A stretch of DNA of 64,000 nucleotides from Rheinheimera sp. A13L (GTDB taxonomy: Bacteria; Pseudomonadota; Gammaproteobacteria; Enterobacterales; Alteromonadaceae), in NCBI RefSeq assembly GCF_000217935.1, contig NZ_AFHI01000019.1, positions 1 to 64,000 of the forward strand, given 5' to 3'. The notes below the pieces were generated by a model, which was not told the origin of the DNA, ran no database searches, and worked only from the letters and a program-made list of their open reading frames with translations. Below, piece by piece: positions 54,663-63,981 of the stretch. A program made the position numbers and the translations under genes. The stretch's first letter is position 1; every line of letters begins with the position of its first letter.

Positions 54663-55073
54663 TCAAGAAATCTGTTTAATACTCAGTTGGCTGTCGCGGT
54701 TGCTGTTAGCCTGTTTTAAGCGTAGCAAATAATCCTTCCAGAGTTCATCCTGCTCAGCCGCCAGTTTTGCCAGATAAGCCCAGCTATACAAACCTGTCTG
54801 GTGTCCATCGTCAAATACCAGTTTCACCGCGTATAAACCGACAGGCACGATCTGGCTGATCGCTACGTCTTTTTTATGGCTGACCAGTTGGGGTTTGCCA
54901 TGACCACGCACTTCAGCCGAAGGCGAAAACACCCGTAAAAATTCAGCGCTAAAACTACAGCTCTGGCTGTCTGAAAATTTAACGTCCAGAACTTTGCTGA
55001 AGCGATGGTAATGCAGCACAGACACCAACGAGGTTTTTGCAGCTGTAAAAGAAGCTGAAGTCTGTGCTGTCAT
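54663..55073 (-). CDS. DUF971-domain protein next to hslVU
   Basis: A 136-aa protein of the DUF971 (gamma-butyrobetaine hydroxylase-like N-terminal) type. VLDVKFSDSQSCSFSAEFLRVFSPSAEV, then VGLYAVKLVFDDGHQTGLYSWAYL (the family signature G-Y-A-V-----DGH-TG-Y-W-YL) and ELWKDYLLRL near the end. The role of stand-alone DUF971 proteins is unclear; they often neighbour hslVU in gammaproteobacteria. An AGGTGG lies 6 nt before the ATG at 55073. Confidence 0.85.
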   Translation of the reverse strand: MTAQTSASFTAAKTSLVSVLHYHRFSKVLDVKFSDSQSCSFSAEFLRVFSPSAEVRGHGKPQLVSHKKDVAISQIVPVGLYAVKLVFDDGHQTGLYSWAYLAKLAAEQDELWKDYLLRLKQANSNRDSQLSIKQIS

Positions 55074-55100
55074 CGGGTCCACCTTGAGTCAACTATCAGG

Positions 55101-56432
55101 TTATAAAATAAAGCGGCTTAAGTCTTCGTCCTGTACTAAAGCGTCCAGATGCGAATCCACATAAGCTGCATCGATCAAAATTTGTTGACCACCATGATCG
55201 GCGGCATCAAAAGAAAGATCTTCCAGTAATTTTTCCATCACAGTGTATAAGCGACGGGCGCCTATATTTTCAGTGCGTTCATTGACCTGCCAGGCCGCGT
55301 TGGCAATACGCTGAATGCCATCTTCGGCAAAACGTATTTGCACACCTTCAGTCGCCAGCATAGCCACACTTTGTTCGGTCAGCGAAGCTTTAGGCTCGGT
55401 CAGAATACGCTCAAAATCATTGGCTGATAACGCATCCAGCTCAACCCTGATTGGCAAACGGCCTTGCAACTCTGGCACTAAATCTGATGGTTTTGCCATC
55501 TGAAAGGCGCCACTGGCAATAAACAGAATATGGTCGGTTTTTACCATGCCATGTTTAGTGGTGACAGTGCAGCCTTCGATTAATGGCAGCAAATCCCGTT
55601 GCACACCTTCACGCGAAACATCAGGCCCACTGGTTTCGCCGCGCTTACAAATTTTGTCGATTTCATCAATAAAGACAATACCGGTTTGTTCTACCGCTTC
55701 CAGCGCTTTTAGTTTCAGCTCTTCCGGATTCACCAGACGGGCGGCTTCTTCTTCCACCAGCTGTTTAAAGGCATCTTTAATTTTCAGCTTACGGCTTTTT
55801 TTCTTGTCTGAACCCAGATTCTGGAACATAGACTGCAGCTGGGATGTCATTTCTTCCATACCGGGTGGCGCCATAATTTCCACACCCATCACAGGGGCTG
55901 CCAGATCGATTTCAATTTCTTTATCATCCAACTGGCCTTCACGTAACTTTTTACGGAAAGTCTGGCGGGTGCCGCTGTCTGATTCGCTGGTTTCAGCTTT
56001 ACCCCAGGCATCACGGGCCGGTGGCAACAACGCATCCAGAATACGTTCTTCTGCTGCTTCTTCAGCGCGGAATTTGTTTTTCGCCACTTCCTGCTCACGG
56101 AACATTTTCACAGCGCTGTCGGTTAAATCTCGGATAATACTTTCCACTTCTTTACCGACATAACCCACTTCAGTGAACTTGGTGGCTTCTACTTTAATAA
56201 AAGGCGCATTGGCTAATTTAGCCAGACGACGGGCGATTTCAGTTTTACCTACACCAGTTGGGCCTATCATCAGAATGTTTTTTGGCGTGATTTCCTGACG
56301 TAAAGCCGGGTCCAGCTGCATACGGCGCCATCTGTTGCGCAGCGCTATGGCTACTGCACGTTTAGCATTGGCCTGACCAATAATATGGCGATCCAGTTCG
56401 TGGACTATTTCTCTTGGAGTCATATCAGACAT
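55101..56432 (-). CDS. hslU: HslU ATPase subunit of the HslVU protease
   Basis: HslU is the AAA+ unfoldase hexamer that feeds substrates to HslV. The 443-aa length is standard. Walker A is GPTGVGKTE near residue 56, the substrate pore region [10 protein letters not shown] near 88, the Walker [10 protein letters not shown] near 253, and the C-terminus DLSRFIL inserts into HslV to activate it. It starts 11 bp after hslV and is expected to be co-transcribed from the sigma32-like promoter upstream. Confidence 0.98.
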   Translation of the reverse strand: MSDMTPREIVHELDRHIIGQANAKRAVAIALRNRWRRMQLDPALRQEITPKNILMIGPTGVGKTEIARRLAKLANAPFIKVEATKFTEVGYVGKEVESIIRDLTDSAVKMFREQEVAKNKFRAEEAAEERILDALLPPARDAWGKAETSESDSGTRQTFRKKLREGQLDDKEIEIDLAAPVMGVEIMAPPGMEEMTSQLQSMFQNLGSDKKKSRKLKIKDAFKQLVEEEAARLVNPEELKLKALEAVEQTGIVFIDEIDKICKRGETSGPDVSREGVQRDLLPLIEGCTVTTKHGMVKTDHILFIASGAFQMAKPSDLVPELQGRLPIRVELDALSANDFERILTEPKASLTEQSVAMLATEGVQIRFAEDGIQRIANAAWQVNERTENIGARRLYTVMEKLLEDLSFDAADHGGQQILIDAAYVDSHLDALVQDEDLSRFIL

Positions 56433-56443
56433 TCAAATTACCC

Positions 56444-56962
56444 TTACAATTCTTCAATGGTCTGGTGATGATTGGTATACACACAAATATCACCAGCTAT
56501 GGTTAAACTTTTTTCTGCAATTTCGCGGGCGCTTAAATCAGTGTTGGCCAGAAGTGCAGTGGCAGCCGCCTGGGCAAAAGGGCCACCGCTGCCAATGGCA
56601 ATCAAATCATGTTCCGGCTGGATCACATCACCATTGCCTGTGATGATCAGCGAACAATTGGCATCAGCCACTGCTAATAAAGCTTCGAGCTTGCGTAACA
56701 TGCGGTCGGTGCGCCAGTCTTTGGCTAATTCAACAGCTGCACGCATTAAATGGCCCTGATGCATCTCGAGTTTGGCTTCAAAGCGTTCAAATAAAGTAAA
56801 AGCGTCGGCCGTGCCTCCGGCAAAACCTGCCAGCACTTTGCCATGATATAAACGGCGAACTTTGCGGGCATTGCCCTTCATCACAGTATTGCCAAGCGAT
56901 ACCTGGCCGTCACCTGCAATGGCAACATGGCCGTTGCGGCGTACAGAAACAATAGTGGTCAT
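56444..56962 (-). CDS. hslV: HslV peptidase subunit of the HslVU protease
   Basis: HslV is the proteasome-like peptidase ring. The 172-aa product begins [21 protein letters not shown], giving the catalytic N-terminal Thr2 after removal of Met, and continues [27 protein letters not shown] and [15 protein letters not shown]. The length is as in E. coli (176). First gene of hslVU. Confidence 0.98.
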   Translation of the reverse strand: MTTIVSVRRNGHVAIAGDGQVSLGNTVMKGNARKVRRLYHGKVLAGFAGGTADAFTLFERFEAKLEMHQGHLMRAAVELAKDWRTDRMLRKLEALLAVADANCSLIITGNGDVIQPEHDLIAIGSGGPFAQAAATALLANTDLSAREIAEKSLTIAGDICVYTNHHQTIEEL

Positions 56963-57001
56963 CAGAAGCCCTTTTTGGCTGAGGAAAACGAATTACCAAG
57001 G

Positions 57002-57029
57002 AGATAAGGGTGGATATGCAGATTTTCAA
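57002..57029 (-). promoter_or_regulatory. Sigma32-like heat-shock promoter of hslVU
   Basis: On the minus strand, TTGAAA (57024-57029) is followed after 13 nt by CCCTTATCT (57002-57010). This approximates the sigma32 pattern CTTGAAA, 11-16 nt, CCCCATNTA. It lies 40 bp before the hslV start, and hslVU is a heat-shock operon in E. coli. Confidence 0.65.
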
Positions 57030-57030
57030 T

Positions 57031-57070
57031 GCCCTTTCTGTGGAAAGCTGTTGCTTTGAGCAGAAAGGGC
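57031..57070. other. 40-bp dyad between the SPOR gene and the hslVU promoter
   Basis: GCCCTTTCTG and CAGAAAGGGC pair perfectly (10 bp). Inside, AAAGC-TGTT-GCTTT forms a second stem. No T-run follows on the minus strand. It may be a transcript 3' end for the upstream SPOR gene or an operator beside the heat-shock promoter. Confidence 0.55.
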
Positions 57071-57081
57071 TAAGAGGAGGA

Positions 57082-57609
57082 TCAGAGTGTGGCGATACGG
57101 CAGTCAGCCACTTTTTGGCGTAGTAAACGACTTCTGTCACTTTCCGCCTGACGTTTGCTGCTGTAAGGCCCTAAAGTAACCCGAAAAAATACGCCGTTTT
57201 TGCCTTCTATACGTCGTACTTCCGAAGGGTAACCAGCAAAGGCCACTTTGGCTTTCATTTGCTGAGCCGTTTCGTTGGCACGGTAAGTACCACAAAACAT
57301 TAAAAACGGCCCTTTGGCTTCCAGTTCTTCCACTGTCACCTGAATTTCCTTGTTTTCCAGCTCTTCAATATACTGGTAAGGCTCTTTCGCAGGCTTAGGT
57401 GGCAAATCGTCTTTTTTGCTGGTGATCGCCGGAGTGACTGGATCTGCTACCGGAGTTTTTTGCGATAAATGGTATAAAAACCAAATAAAACCAATGACTA
57501 AAACACCGACCGTTATCACTAATGGCCAGGGGAAAGGTTTCACTGTTTTGGTGTTTTTTCTGGGTCTGGGCGCGGCCCGACCTGCTTTGACATAATCTTT
57601 TTGTGGCAT
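57082..57609 (-). CDS. SPOR-domain membrane protein (FtsN-like)
   Basis: A 175-aa bitopic protein with a short basic cytoplasmic tail (MPQKDYVKAGRAAPRPRKN), a membrane helix (about 28-48, WPLVITVGVLVIGFIWFLYHL), a Pro/Lys linker and a C-terminal SPOR domain (about 95-175, PFLMFCGTYRANETAQQMKAK then VTLGPYSSKRQAESDRSRL). SPOR domains bind denuded septal peptidoglycan. FtsN is encoded at this spot between priA and hslV in enteric bacteria, so it is probably the FtsN counterpart, although shorter than the E. coli protein (319 aa). Confidence 0.82.
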   Translation of the reverse strand: MPQKDYVKAGRAAPRPRKNTKTVKPFPWPLVITVGVLVIGFIWFLYHLSQKTPVADPVTPAITSKKDDLPPKPAKEPYQYIEELENKEIQVTVEELEAKGPFLMFCGTYRANETAQQMKAKVAFAGYPSEVRRIEGKNGVFFRVTLGPYSSKRQAESDRSRLLRQKVADCRIATL

Positions 57610-57674
57610 CTTCACAACTAAGGACAACTGGCCTGATGTCCGCATTCTACTGCAGTTTTGTTAAAAAGAAATGT

Positions 57675-59837
57675 TTAATTCAGGTCTTGTGGGTCTACAT
57701 CCAACTGCCATTTCACCTTGCGGCTTAGCGACCAACGGCTGATTTCGGTCAATACAGAGTCCAGACTTTGGTGTAATTGTTTTCTGTCTTTGGCAAAAAG
57801 CTGAATTTGCCAGCGGTATTTGCCCGCCTTACGTTCCATAGGGCAAGCCAACGGCCCCAACAACTGCACTTGTGGCCAGTTTTTATAATGTTCCGCTACT
57901 TTTTGCAGCCATTCTTTACAGAGTTCCAGTTGATGGGCCTCCACTCTGAATAACGCCAGAAACATAAAAGGTGGTAAAAAGGTTTGTTGTCGCTCTTTTA
58001 ATGCACTGCGGGCAAAAGAGGCGTAACCGTTTTGGATCACATCCTGCAGCAGCGCATGGCCCGGATAATGAGTCTGCAGCAGTACTTTGCCAGGCTGTGA
58101 GCCTCGTCCGGCACGACCTGAGACTTGGGTTAACAACTGAGCTAACTGTTCAGGTGCTCTGAAATCATTGCTGTATAAAGCAGAGTCGACATCAATAATC
58201 ACCACCAGGCCAACATTTGGGAAATGATGGCCTTTGGCCAGCATCTGAGTGCCTAAAATAAGCTGGGGTTCGCCCTGTAATATCTGATCCAAGGCTTTTT
58301 GCAAACTGCCTTTGCGTCTGATGCTGTCTCTGTCCAGCCGGGTGACGGTATGAGTTGGGAAAAGTTGTTGCAGCTGCTCTTCCAGCTGTTCAGTGCCCTG
58401 ACCTACAGGTGCCAACTGAGTACTGCCACAACCGCCACATTGATGCGGCACCCCTTTGGTCGCACCACAGTGGTGGCACACCAGCTGGCGGCTTTGTTTA
58501 TGAAAGGTGGTAAAAGCACTGCATCTGTGGCATTCGGTCATCCAGCCACATTCATGACAAATAAGAGCTGGCGCAAAACCACGACGATTTAAAAACAGCA
58601 GCACCTGCTGGCCTAGTTTTAAATGTTGTTCGATACGCTGCCGGGTTAAACCTGCCATGCCATGTAACATTTGCTGCTGCTTTAAATCCACCAGCTCGAC
58701 AGTCGGCATTAACTGGCCAGCGGCGCGGTCGGGCAACTCCAGATGAGTGAAACGGCCTTGCTGCACATTGGCAAGGCTCTCTAAGCTCGGCGTCGCTGAG
58801 CCTAATAAAATAGGGCAGCCCTGAATAGAGGCACGTTTAATGGCTAAATCGCGGGCGTGATAGCGAAAACCGTCCTGCTGTTTAAAGGAGTTGTCGTGTT
58901 CTTCATCAATAATCAGCAAATCAAGCTTAAGGAAAGGTAAAAACAACGCAGAGCGGGTGCCAATCACTATAGCTAAATCACCGGTTTGGCAGCGTTGCCA
59001 GACAGTAAAACGCTCCAGATCTGTCATATTGGAATGCCAGACGCCAACAGGCACGCCAAAACGTTGTTCAAAACGGGCTAAAGTTTGTGGTGTTAAACCA
59101 ATTTCCGGCACTAACACCAGCACCTGACCAGCTTTTTTCACCACAGGGCTTATCGCCTGTAAATAGACTTCAGTTTTGCCGGAACCTGTGACCCCTTCCA
59201 GTAAAAAACAGCTAAAACTGCCTAAAGCCTGCTGTACTGCAGTCACTGCCAACGCCTGAGCTGGATTCAGTGGTAAGGATTTCTGTTGTTCATCCGCCGT
59301 TTGATAAGGGCCGTATAAGAGTGGCGTGACTTGAGCCCAACCTTGTTCAACAAAATACTGCAGCTCTTTGCGCTGAAAATGCTCCAGCAACTGGCTTTCG
59401 GTTTGAGGTTGTTGCAGCTGCTGCCACAAAGCCAAACGTTTTTTTGCTGCCTTAAACTGCTGTTCGGTTAAATGCAGACCTGCTTCGGTCAGGCTATAGC
59501 TATGGCCTTTGACCGGATCGGCATTTTTACCATCACGTAATAAAGCGGGCAGGGCACTGGTCAAAACATCGCCTAAAGGATGATGGTAGTAATCTGCGGC
59601 AAAACTGAGTAACTGGCGAATAGGGGCTGCTAATACCGGAGTTTGATCCAATACTTCGGTCACAGCTTTTAATTGAGCTGCGTCGTAACTGTCGGTTGGG
59701 TTCAGTTGCCAGACAATACCTATCAGCTCGCGTTTGCCAAAAGGTACTAAAACACGACAACCTGGGCTTACCTGCTCATCACAAAGGTAATCAAAATGCA
59801 CCCGAAGAGGAATGGGCAACGCCACCCGAATTACCAT
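57675..59837 (-). CDS. priA: Primosomal protein N' (PriA helicase)
   Basis: PriA restarts stalled replication forks by loading the replisome. The 720-aa protein has the N-terminal DNA-binding domain (MVIRVALPIPLRVHFDYL), the Walker A GVTGSGKTEVY near residue 220, the helicase box DEEHDNSFKQQDG near 315, eight zinc-binding cysteines in CHECGWMTECHRC and CHHCGATKGVPHQCGGC near 440, and the helicase motifs LILGTQMLAKGHHFPNVGLV and VSGRAGRG. Start uncertain among ATG 59837, GTG 59840 and TTG 59846. It diverges from rpmE. Confidence 0.96.
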   Translation of the reverse strand: MVIRVALPIPLRVHFDYLCDEQVSPGCRVLVPFGKRELIGIVWQLNPTDSYDAAQLKAVTEVLDQTPVLAAPIRQLLSFAADYYHHPLGDVLTSALPALLRDGKNADPVKGHSYSLTEAGLHLTEQQFKAAKKRLALWQQLQQPQTESQLLEHFQRKELQYFVEQGWAQVTPLLYGPYQTADEQQKSLPLNPAQALAVTAVQQALGSFSCFLLEGVTGSGKTEVYLQAISPVVKKAGQVLVLVPEIGLTPQTLARFEQRFGVPVGVWHSNMTDLERFTVWQRCQTGDLAIVIGTRSALFLPFLKLDLLIIDEEHDNSFKQQDGFRYHARDLAIKRASIQGCPILLGSATPSLESLANVQQGRFTHLELPDRAAGQLMPTVELVDLKQQQMLHGMAGLTRQRIEQHLKLGQQVLLFLNRRGFAPALICHECGWMTECHRCSAFTTFHKQSRQLVCHHCGATKGVPHQCGGCGSTQLAPVGQGTEQLEEQLQQLFPTHTVTRLDRDSIRRKGSLQKALDQILQGEPQLILGTQMLAKGHHFPNVGLVVIIDVDSALYSNDFRAPEQLAQLLTQVSGRAGRGSQPGKVLLQTHYPGHALLQDVIQNGYASFARSALKERQQTFLPPFMFLALFRVEAHQLELCKEWLQKVAEHYKNWPQVQLLGPLACPMERKAGKYRWQIQLFAKDRKQLHQSLDSVLTEISRWSLSRKVKWQLDVDPQDLN

Positions 59838-60033
59838 CACAGCCAAAATCCACCTGTTTTATCAATCAATTAGTGTAATGGCCCAGCACAGACAAAGCCA
59901 TTAAAAATAAATTGGTCAATTTGTTGAAACTTTGAGCCTTACCAATTAAACTACGCGCCCTAATTTAACTGAAATTGCGTATGGTGTCTGACAAAAGTTG
60001 ATCAGATAGCGATACGGCCTAACGAGGTAACCC

Positions 60034-60246
60034 ATGAAACCAAGTATCCACCCGGAATACAAAGAGATCACTGCAACTTGTACTTGCGGTAATGCTTTCA
60101 AAACTCACTCTACACTGTGCAAAGACATCCACTTGGACGTTTGCTCAGCTTGCCACCCATTCTATACTGGTAAGCAGAAAGTGTTAGACGTAGGCGGCCG
60201 TGTTGACCGCTTCAAAAAACGTTTCGCAGTACTGGGCGCCAAGTAA
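60034..60246 (+). CDS. rpmE: 50S ribosomal protein L31, zinc-binding type
   Basis: The 70-aa L31 begins [22 protein letters not shown]. It has four cysteines in CTC and CSAC positions (CTCGNAF and [17 protein letters not shown]), the zinc-binding (C+) form used when zinc is plentiful, as opposed to the RpmE2 paralogue. It ends with the basic [15 protein letters not shown]. Preceded by GAGGTAAC before the ATG and followed by an intrinsic terminator. Monocistronic, divergent from priA. Confidence 0.98.
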   Translation: MKPSIHPEYKEITATCTCGNAFKTHSTLCKDIHLDVCSACHPFYTGKQKVLDVGGRVDRFKKRFAVLGAK

Positions 60247-60261
60247 TTTCAGGCATCAGTC

Positions 60262-60290
60262 AAAAAAGGCACCTTGGGTGCCTTTTTTTA
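60262..60290 (+). terminator. Intrinsic terminator of rpmE
   Basis: AAAAAAGGCACC-TTG-GGTGCCTTTTTTT, a stem flanked by A and T runs, 15 bp past the rpmE stop. Confidence 0.93.
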
Positions 60291-60481
60291 TGGGCTGCAA
60301 AATATTCCGGCCAGCGGTCAGAGCCACTGGCGCTCATCCGGGCATTGCCAAACTGTTGGCAATGCTGAAACCGGCTTCGCCCTCCGGGCCATAGTCGCTC
60401 CGCTCCGCTGTTAAAAAACAGCAGGACAGCTGTTTTCACAGCTTTAGCTGCCGTAGGCGAACATCAAGGACGATGTGAGTG

Positions 60482-60508
60482 AAAAATCGTTCCAGACGAT
60501 TTTTTTAT
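60482..60508. terminator. Terminator-like hairpin
   Basis: AAAAATCGT-TCCAG-ACGATTTTT with A- and T-runs built into the stem ends, followed by further T bases. No gene ends immediately before it, so it may belong to a repeat element or act as a backup terminator for rpmE. Confidence 0.6.
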
Positions 60509-60598
60509 TGGGTGTAATTCAAGACGGGCGGGGATCATGGATTGTAGGGGCGCCCTTTATGGTCGCCCGCGCGGGGTCCACATACCTAAATTGGATGT

Positions 60599-60634
60599 GC
60601 AGTCAACGCCGCTGCGGCTTCAACAGCGGCGGGT
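60599..60634 (-). repeat. Partial copy of the dispersed palindromic repeat
   Basis: On the minus strand it reads ACCC, a short variable stretch, TGAAGCCGCAGC and GCGTTGACTGCA, matching the left quarter of the 126-bp repeat. Similarity stops there, followed by a different GC-rich palindromic block. Confidence 0.5.
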
Positions 60635-60665
60635 AAAAAATCAGTGCTTTCATAATGCCCCTCAC

Positions 60666-60688
60666 AACTATATATTAAACATATAGTT
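60666..60688. promoter_or_regulatory. Candidate operator before the wHTH/STAND gene
   Basis: AACTATAT and ATATAGTT are perfect 8-bp inverted arms with a 7-nt spacer, ending 17 bp before the start codon. The encoded protein has its own winged-helix domain, so autoregulation is a plausible but untested reading. Confidence 0.4.
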
Positions 60689-60705
60689 AACTTCCGGTTC
60701 TGGTT

Positions 60706-63700
60706 ATGAGCGGTACTTTCTTTTTTGGCGAGTGGCAGGTGGATCCCAGTGCCAATACGCTGAGGCTTGGCAAACAGCTGATCCAGCTTGAACCTAAAGC
60801 TATGGATGTGCTGGTGCTACTGTGTCAAAAGGCCGGAGAAGTACTAAGCAGTGATGAGATTGTCAGCACCTGCTGGCCTCAGACCGAAGTGGGCGATAAC
60901 CCACTGCATAAAATTATCACCCAAATTCGTAAAGCCCTTGGCGACAGCGCTACCTCTCCTTCTTATATTGAAACCATCCGTAAACGCGGTTACCGCACCC
61001 TGGCTCAGGTGACTTTTCCGCTGGGGCAGGAAGAAAGCGCCACACCACAAAGCTGGCAGGGGAGTTCGCCTTTTCCGGGTTTACAGGCTTACGATGCGCG
61101 TTATGCCAAAGTGTTTTTTGGTCGAGGCAGCCAGATTGATACCTTATTGGAACGTGTTGCGCAGCAAGTGCAGTACGGCAGAGCTTTTTGCTTAGTCTTA
61201 GGTCCAAGCGGCAGTGGTAAATCCTCGTTAATCAACGCTGGCGTGATGCCAAATCTGATGCAAAACAGTGGCTACCATGGCGTCAAGGTGGAGTCGTACA
61301 GCAGTCTGGATTTAGCCGATCTGACACCAGGCCAATTATTGATGCAGCTCGGCAGTGCTTTGCTCGACTGGGAGGTGGCGGACCAGCCGGTATTTGACGG
61401 CTGCAGTGCCGAACAGCTCGCAGACAAATTACAACATCAGATGGACTGGGTGCTGCAAAGCTGTAAAAAGGCGCTACAAAACCAAAATCACAGCCAAAAT
61501 GAAAGCAAATCCCGTTTTGCCATTTTTATCGACCGGCTTGAAGTGCTGTTATCCTCGCCGCTGTTTAGTGAAGAAGAGCGGCTGCTGTTTATCGACCGGA
61601 TGGAACAACTGGCTACTTCAGGTTCTGTGGTGGTGTTAAGTGCCTGTCGTAACGAGTTTTATCCTTTACTGGTCACCTATCCCAGTTTGATGGCAGGCAA
61701 AGCCCGTGGCGCGCATTTTGACTTAGCACCGCCCGGCAGAGCTGAACTTTTACAAATGATCCGCTTACCCGCCATTGCCGCCAATTTAAGCTGGGACTTA
61801 GACCCAAACACAGCAGTGCCGCTGGATGAGTTGTTGTGCAGCGAAGCCGCCAGTAACCCCGATGCTTTACCTATGCTGCAATACACCTTGCAGGAATTGT
61901 ATTTACAGCGCAGCGATAGCAACCAGCTGTTGTTTTCTGTCTATAAAAACTTAGGCGGTATTGAAGGCGCTATAGGTAAAAATGCCGAGCAGGCTATAGC
62001 CATGTTAAGCACAGCAGAAAAAGACAGTTTACCCAGGGTTTTATCTTTACTGGTGACTTTACGTGAAGACGAACAGTCCATCACCAGCCGCACTGCACTC
62101 TGGCAACAATTACAAAATGATGCTGAGCGCTTTTTGGTACAAGCCATGGTGGAGCATCGTTTATTTGTCTCCCACCTGCAAAATGCTGTGCCTTGTTTTA
62201 GCATAGCGCACGAAGCTTTATTAAGACGCTGGCCACGAGCCACAGCCTGGATAGCAGAACATCATCAAAGTTTAAGTGTAAAAAGCCGCCTGCAGCATTT
62301 AACCAAACGCTGGCTGGCCGAAGATAAACACAGCGCTTATTTATTGGCCGACGGCAAACCTTTAGCTGAAGCCCAGCAGTTGGCACAAAATGGCTTTTTT
62401 ACTTTAGATGCCAATGAACAAGCTTTTATTTTGGCTTCAGGCAAAAGATCCAAATTAGTACGCACCAGCAGGCGCTTCACCTTTGCTTTACTCTGTGTAC
62501 TGACTTTTACTGCAGTATTAATGAGCTTCAGAAGTTTTGAAGCGGAAAAACAAGCACAGCAAAAACGATTAGCAGCCGAAAGTTTATTAGGTTTTATGGT
62601 GGGTGATTTTGCCGACAAGTTACGCAGCATAGGCCGGATGGATTTACTCGACGGTATCAGCAATAAAGCACTGGAGTATTTCAGCGATTTTTCTGATGCA
62701 GAACAAGACCAATACCTAAGCACCCAGGCCCGTTTACAGCATGGCCAAACGCTGGAAGCTATGGGTGAAGTGGCTTATTCACGTGACAAAATTGATGAAG
62801 CCAAAACTGCTTTATTAGCAGCCAGAGAAAAACTGGCACCAGTACTTAGCGAGCAGCCAGATAATTTAGAACTGCTAAAAACCTTAGGCGCTAATGCCTT
62901 TTGGTTGGGGCAAATTCATTACGATGCCAAAAACTGGTTGGCCGTTAAACCAGAATTTGAGCTGTATTACAGCTATAGCCAGGCTATGTACAAAATAGCG
63001 CCAGACAGTGTCGATGCGTTAATGGAGCTATCCTACGCTACTAATTCGTTAGGCTCTTTAGCTATGAATTTGCAAGAGTTTGAGCAAGCTACAGCTTTTT
63101 TTGATGAATCGCTCAATCTTAAATTATTAGCAAAAGCTAAAGACCCAGCTAACACTGCCTTAATTGCTGATATAGCAGATACCCGCTCTTGGTTGGCTAG
63201 TGCTGCTGCAGCTAGAGGGGATGCTCCTAAAGCTATAGCGGTACACCAACAAATTCAGGGCGAGTTCGAAAGGCTGGGCAAGAATCTTAAAGCAGATGCT
63301 TATCTCCTTGAAAAAGTATTCAGTAGCTACTCCATATTAGCTTCTATTTATCAGCATCAAGGACTAGTCAAGCAGGCATTTACTAAGCTATACCAAGCAC
63401 AAAATTTATTAGAGCAAGCTTTGAGTCAAGATCCGGCGAACAAAGTTTGGCGAATAGAGTTGTTCCACATTAAGACTCAATTAATGCGTATAAATGTTGG
63501 CTTAAAGGATGTACGTGTTAGCTACAGACCCGAGTTGCTAAAATTAGAACTGGACGACGAGAATAAAGAGTTTATTAGTGAAGCGCAGTACCGTAGTGGC
63601 TATGGTCGATGGCTGGTTGAGTCTTCGCGTTATTATCAAGGGATTGGAAAGTGGAAAGAAAGTGAAGATCTTACTAGGCAGGCGTTACTATTTTATAGGG

Positions 63701-63981
63701 AATTATTCTCTGTGACCCCTGAAGATAAGCATTTAAAGGTTTTCTTAGCCGAAATGGAGTTACTACAGGCTATTCATTATGAAAGACAGCTCCTGCACGA
63801 TAAAAGTCAACAATCTTGCGTCAGGGCAAAAAGTTTATTGGAACCCTTACAGCTGAAAGATAAAACGCCTCATTATATTCAACCTTATGCCAGAGCTTTA
63901 AGTTGTCTAAATGAACTTGAGCAACACCCTGAGCTGCAACAACTTTTACAGAGATCGGCTATCGTACTTACTATTTTTTAA
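60706..63981 (+). CDS. Winged-helix / STAND NTPase / membrane / TPR protein
   Basis: A 1091-aa protein with four parts. Residues about 1-105 form an OmpR/ToxR-type winged helix (EPKAMDVLVLLCQKAGEVLSSDEIV, then HKIITQIRKALGD, then YIETIRKRGYRT). Residues about 122-560 are a STAND-type NTPase (nSTAND1-like), beginning SPFPGLQAYDARYAKVFFGR, with Walker A GPSGSGKSS near 166 and a Walker-B-like FAIFIDRLEVLL. One membrane helix lies near 590-607. The remainder is helical TPR-like repeats (about 640-1080). Architecturally it is a CadC-like one-component regulator with a signal NTPase inserted. Trigger and targets unknown. The gene ends 19 bp before the window edge. Confidence 0.8.
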   Translation: MSGTFFFGEWQVDPSANTLRLGKQLIQLEPKAMDVLVLLCQKAGEVLSSDEIVSTCWPQTEVGDNPLHKIITQIRKALGDSATSPSYIETIRKRGYRTLAQVTFPLGQEESATPQSWQGSSPFPGLQAYDARYAKVFFGRGSQIDTLLERVAQQVQYGRAFCLVLGPSGSGKSSLINAGVMPNLMQNSGYHGVKVESYSSLDLADLTPGQLLMQLGSALLDWEVADQPVFDGCSAEQLADKLQHQMDWVLQSCKKALQNQNHSQNESKSRFAIFIDRLEVLLSSPLFSEEERLLFIDRMEQLATSGSVVVLSACRNEFYPLLVTYPSLMAGKARGAHFDLAPPGRAELLQMIRLPAIAANLSWDLDPNTAVPLDELLCSEAASNPDALPMLQYTLQELYLQRSDSNQLLFSVYKNLGGIEGAIGKNAEQAIAMLSTAEKDSLPRVLSLLVTLREDEQSITSRTALWQQLQNDAERFLVQAMVEHRLFVSHLQNAVPCFSIAHEALLRRWPRATAWIAEHHQSLSVKSRLQHLTKRWLAEDKHSAYLLADGKPLAEAQQLAQNGFFTLDANEQAFILASGKRSKLVRTSRRFTFALLCVLTFTAVLMSFRSFEAEKQAQQKRLAAESLLGFMVGDFADKLRSIGRMDLLDGISNKALEYFSDFSDAEQDQYLSTQARLQHGQTLEAMGEVAYSRDKIDEAKTALLAAREKLAPVLSEQPDNLELLKTLGANAFWLGQIHYDAKNWLAVKPEFELYYSYSQAMYKIAPDSVDALMELSYATNSLGSLAMNLQEFEQATAFFDESLNLKLLAKAKDPANTALIADIADTRSWLASAAAARGDAPKAIAVHQQIQGEFERLGKNLKADAYLLEKVFSSYSILASIYQHQGLVKQAFTKLYQAQNLLEQALSQDPANKVWRIELFHIKTQLMRINVGLKDVRVSYRPELLKLELDDENKEFISEAQYRSGYGRWLVESSRYYQGIGKWKESEDLTRQALLFYRELFSVTPEDKHLKVFLAEMELLQAIHYERQLLHDKSQQSCVRAKSLLEPLQLKDKTPHYIQPYARALSCLNELEQHPELQQLLQRSAIVLTIF

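Larger units (their letters stand above)
60247..60705. other. Palindrome-rich intergenic region
   Basis: No gene is supported. Past the rpmE terminator there is a perfect 10-bp hairpin (GCATTGCCAA-ACTG-TTGGCAATGC, 60342-60365), a GCTGTT-AAAA-AACAGC stem near 60408-60423, a terminator-like hairpin (60482-60508), a GC-rich block (60545-60575), a partial copy of the dispersed repeat (60599-60634) and the palindrome next to the start of the following gene (60666-60688). Confidence 0.65.
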
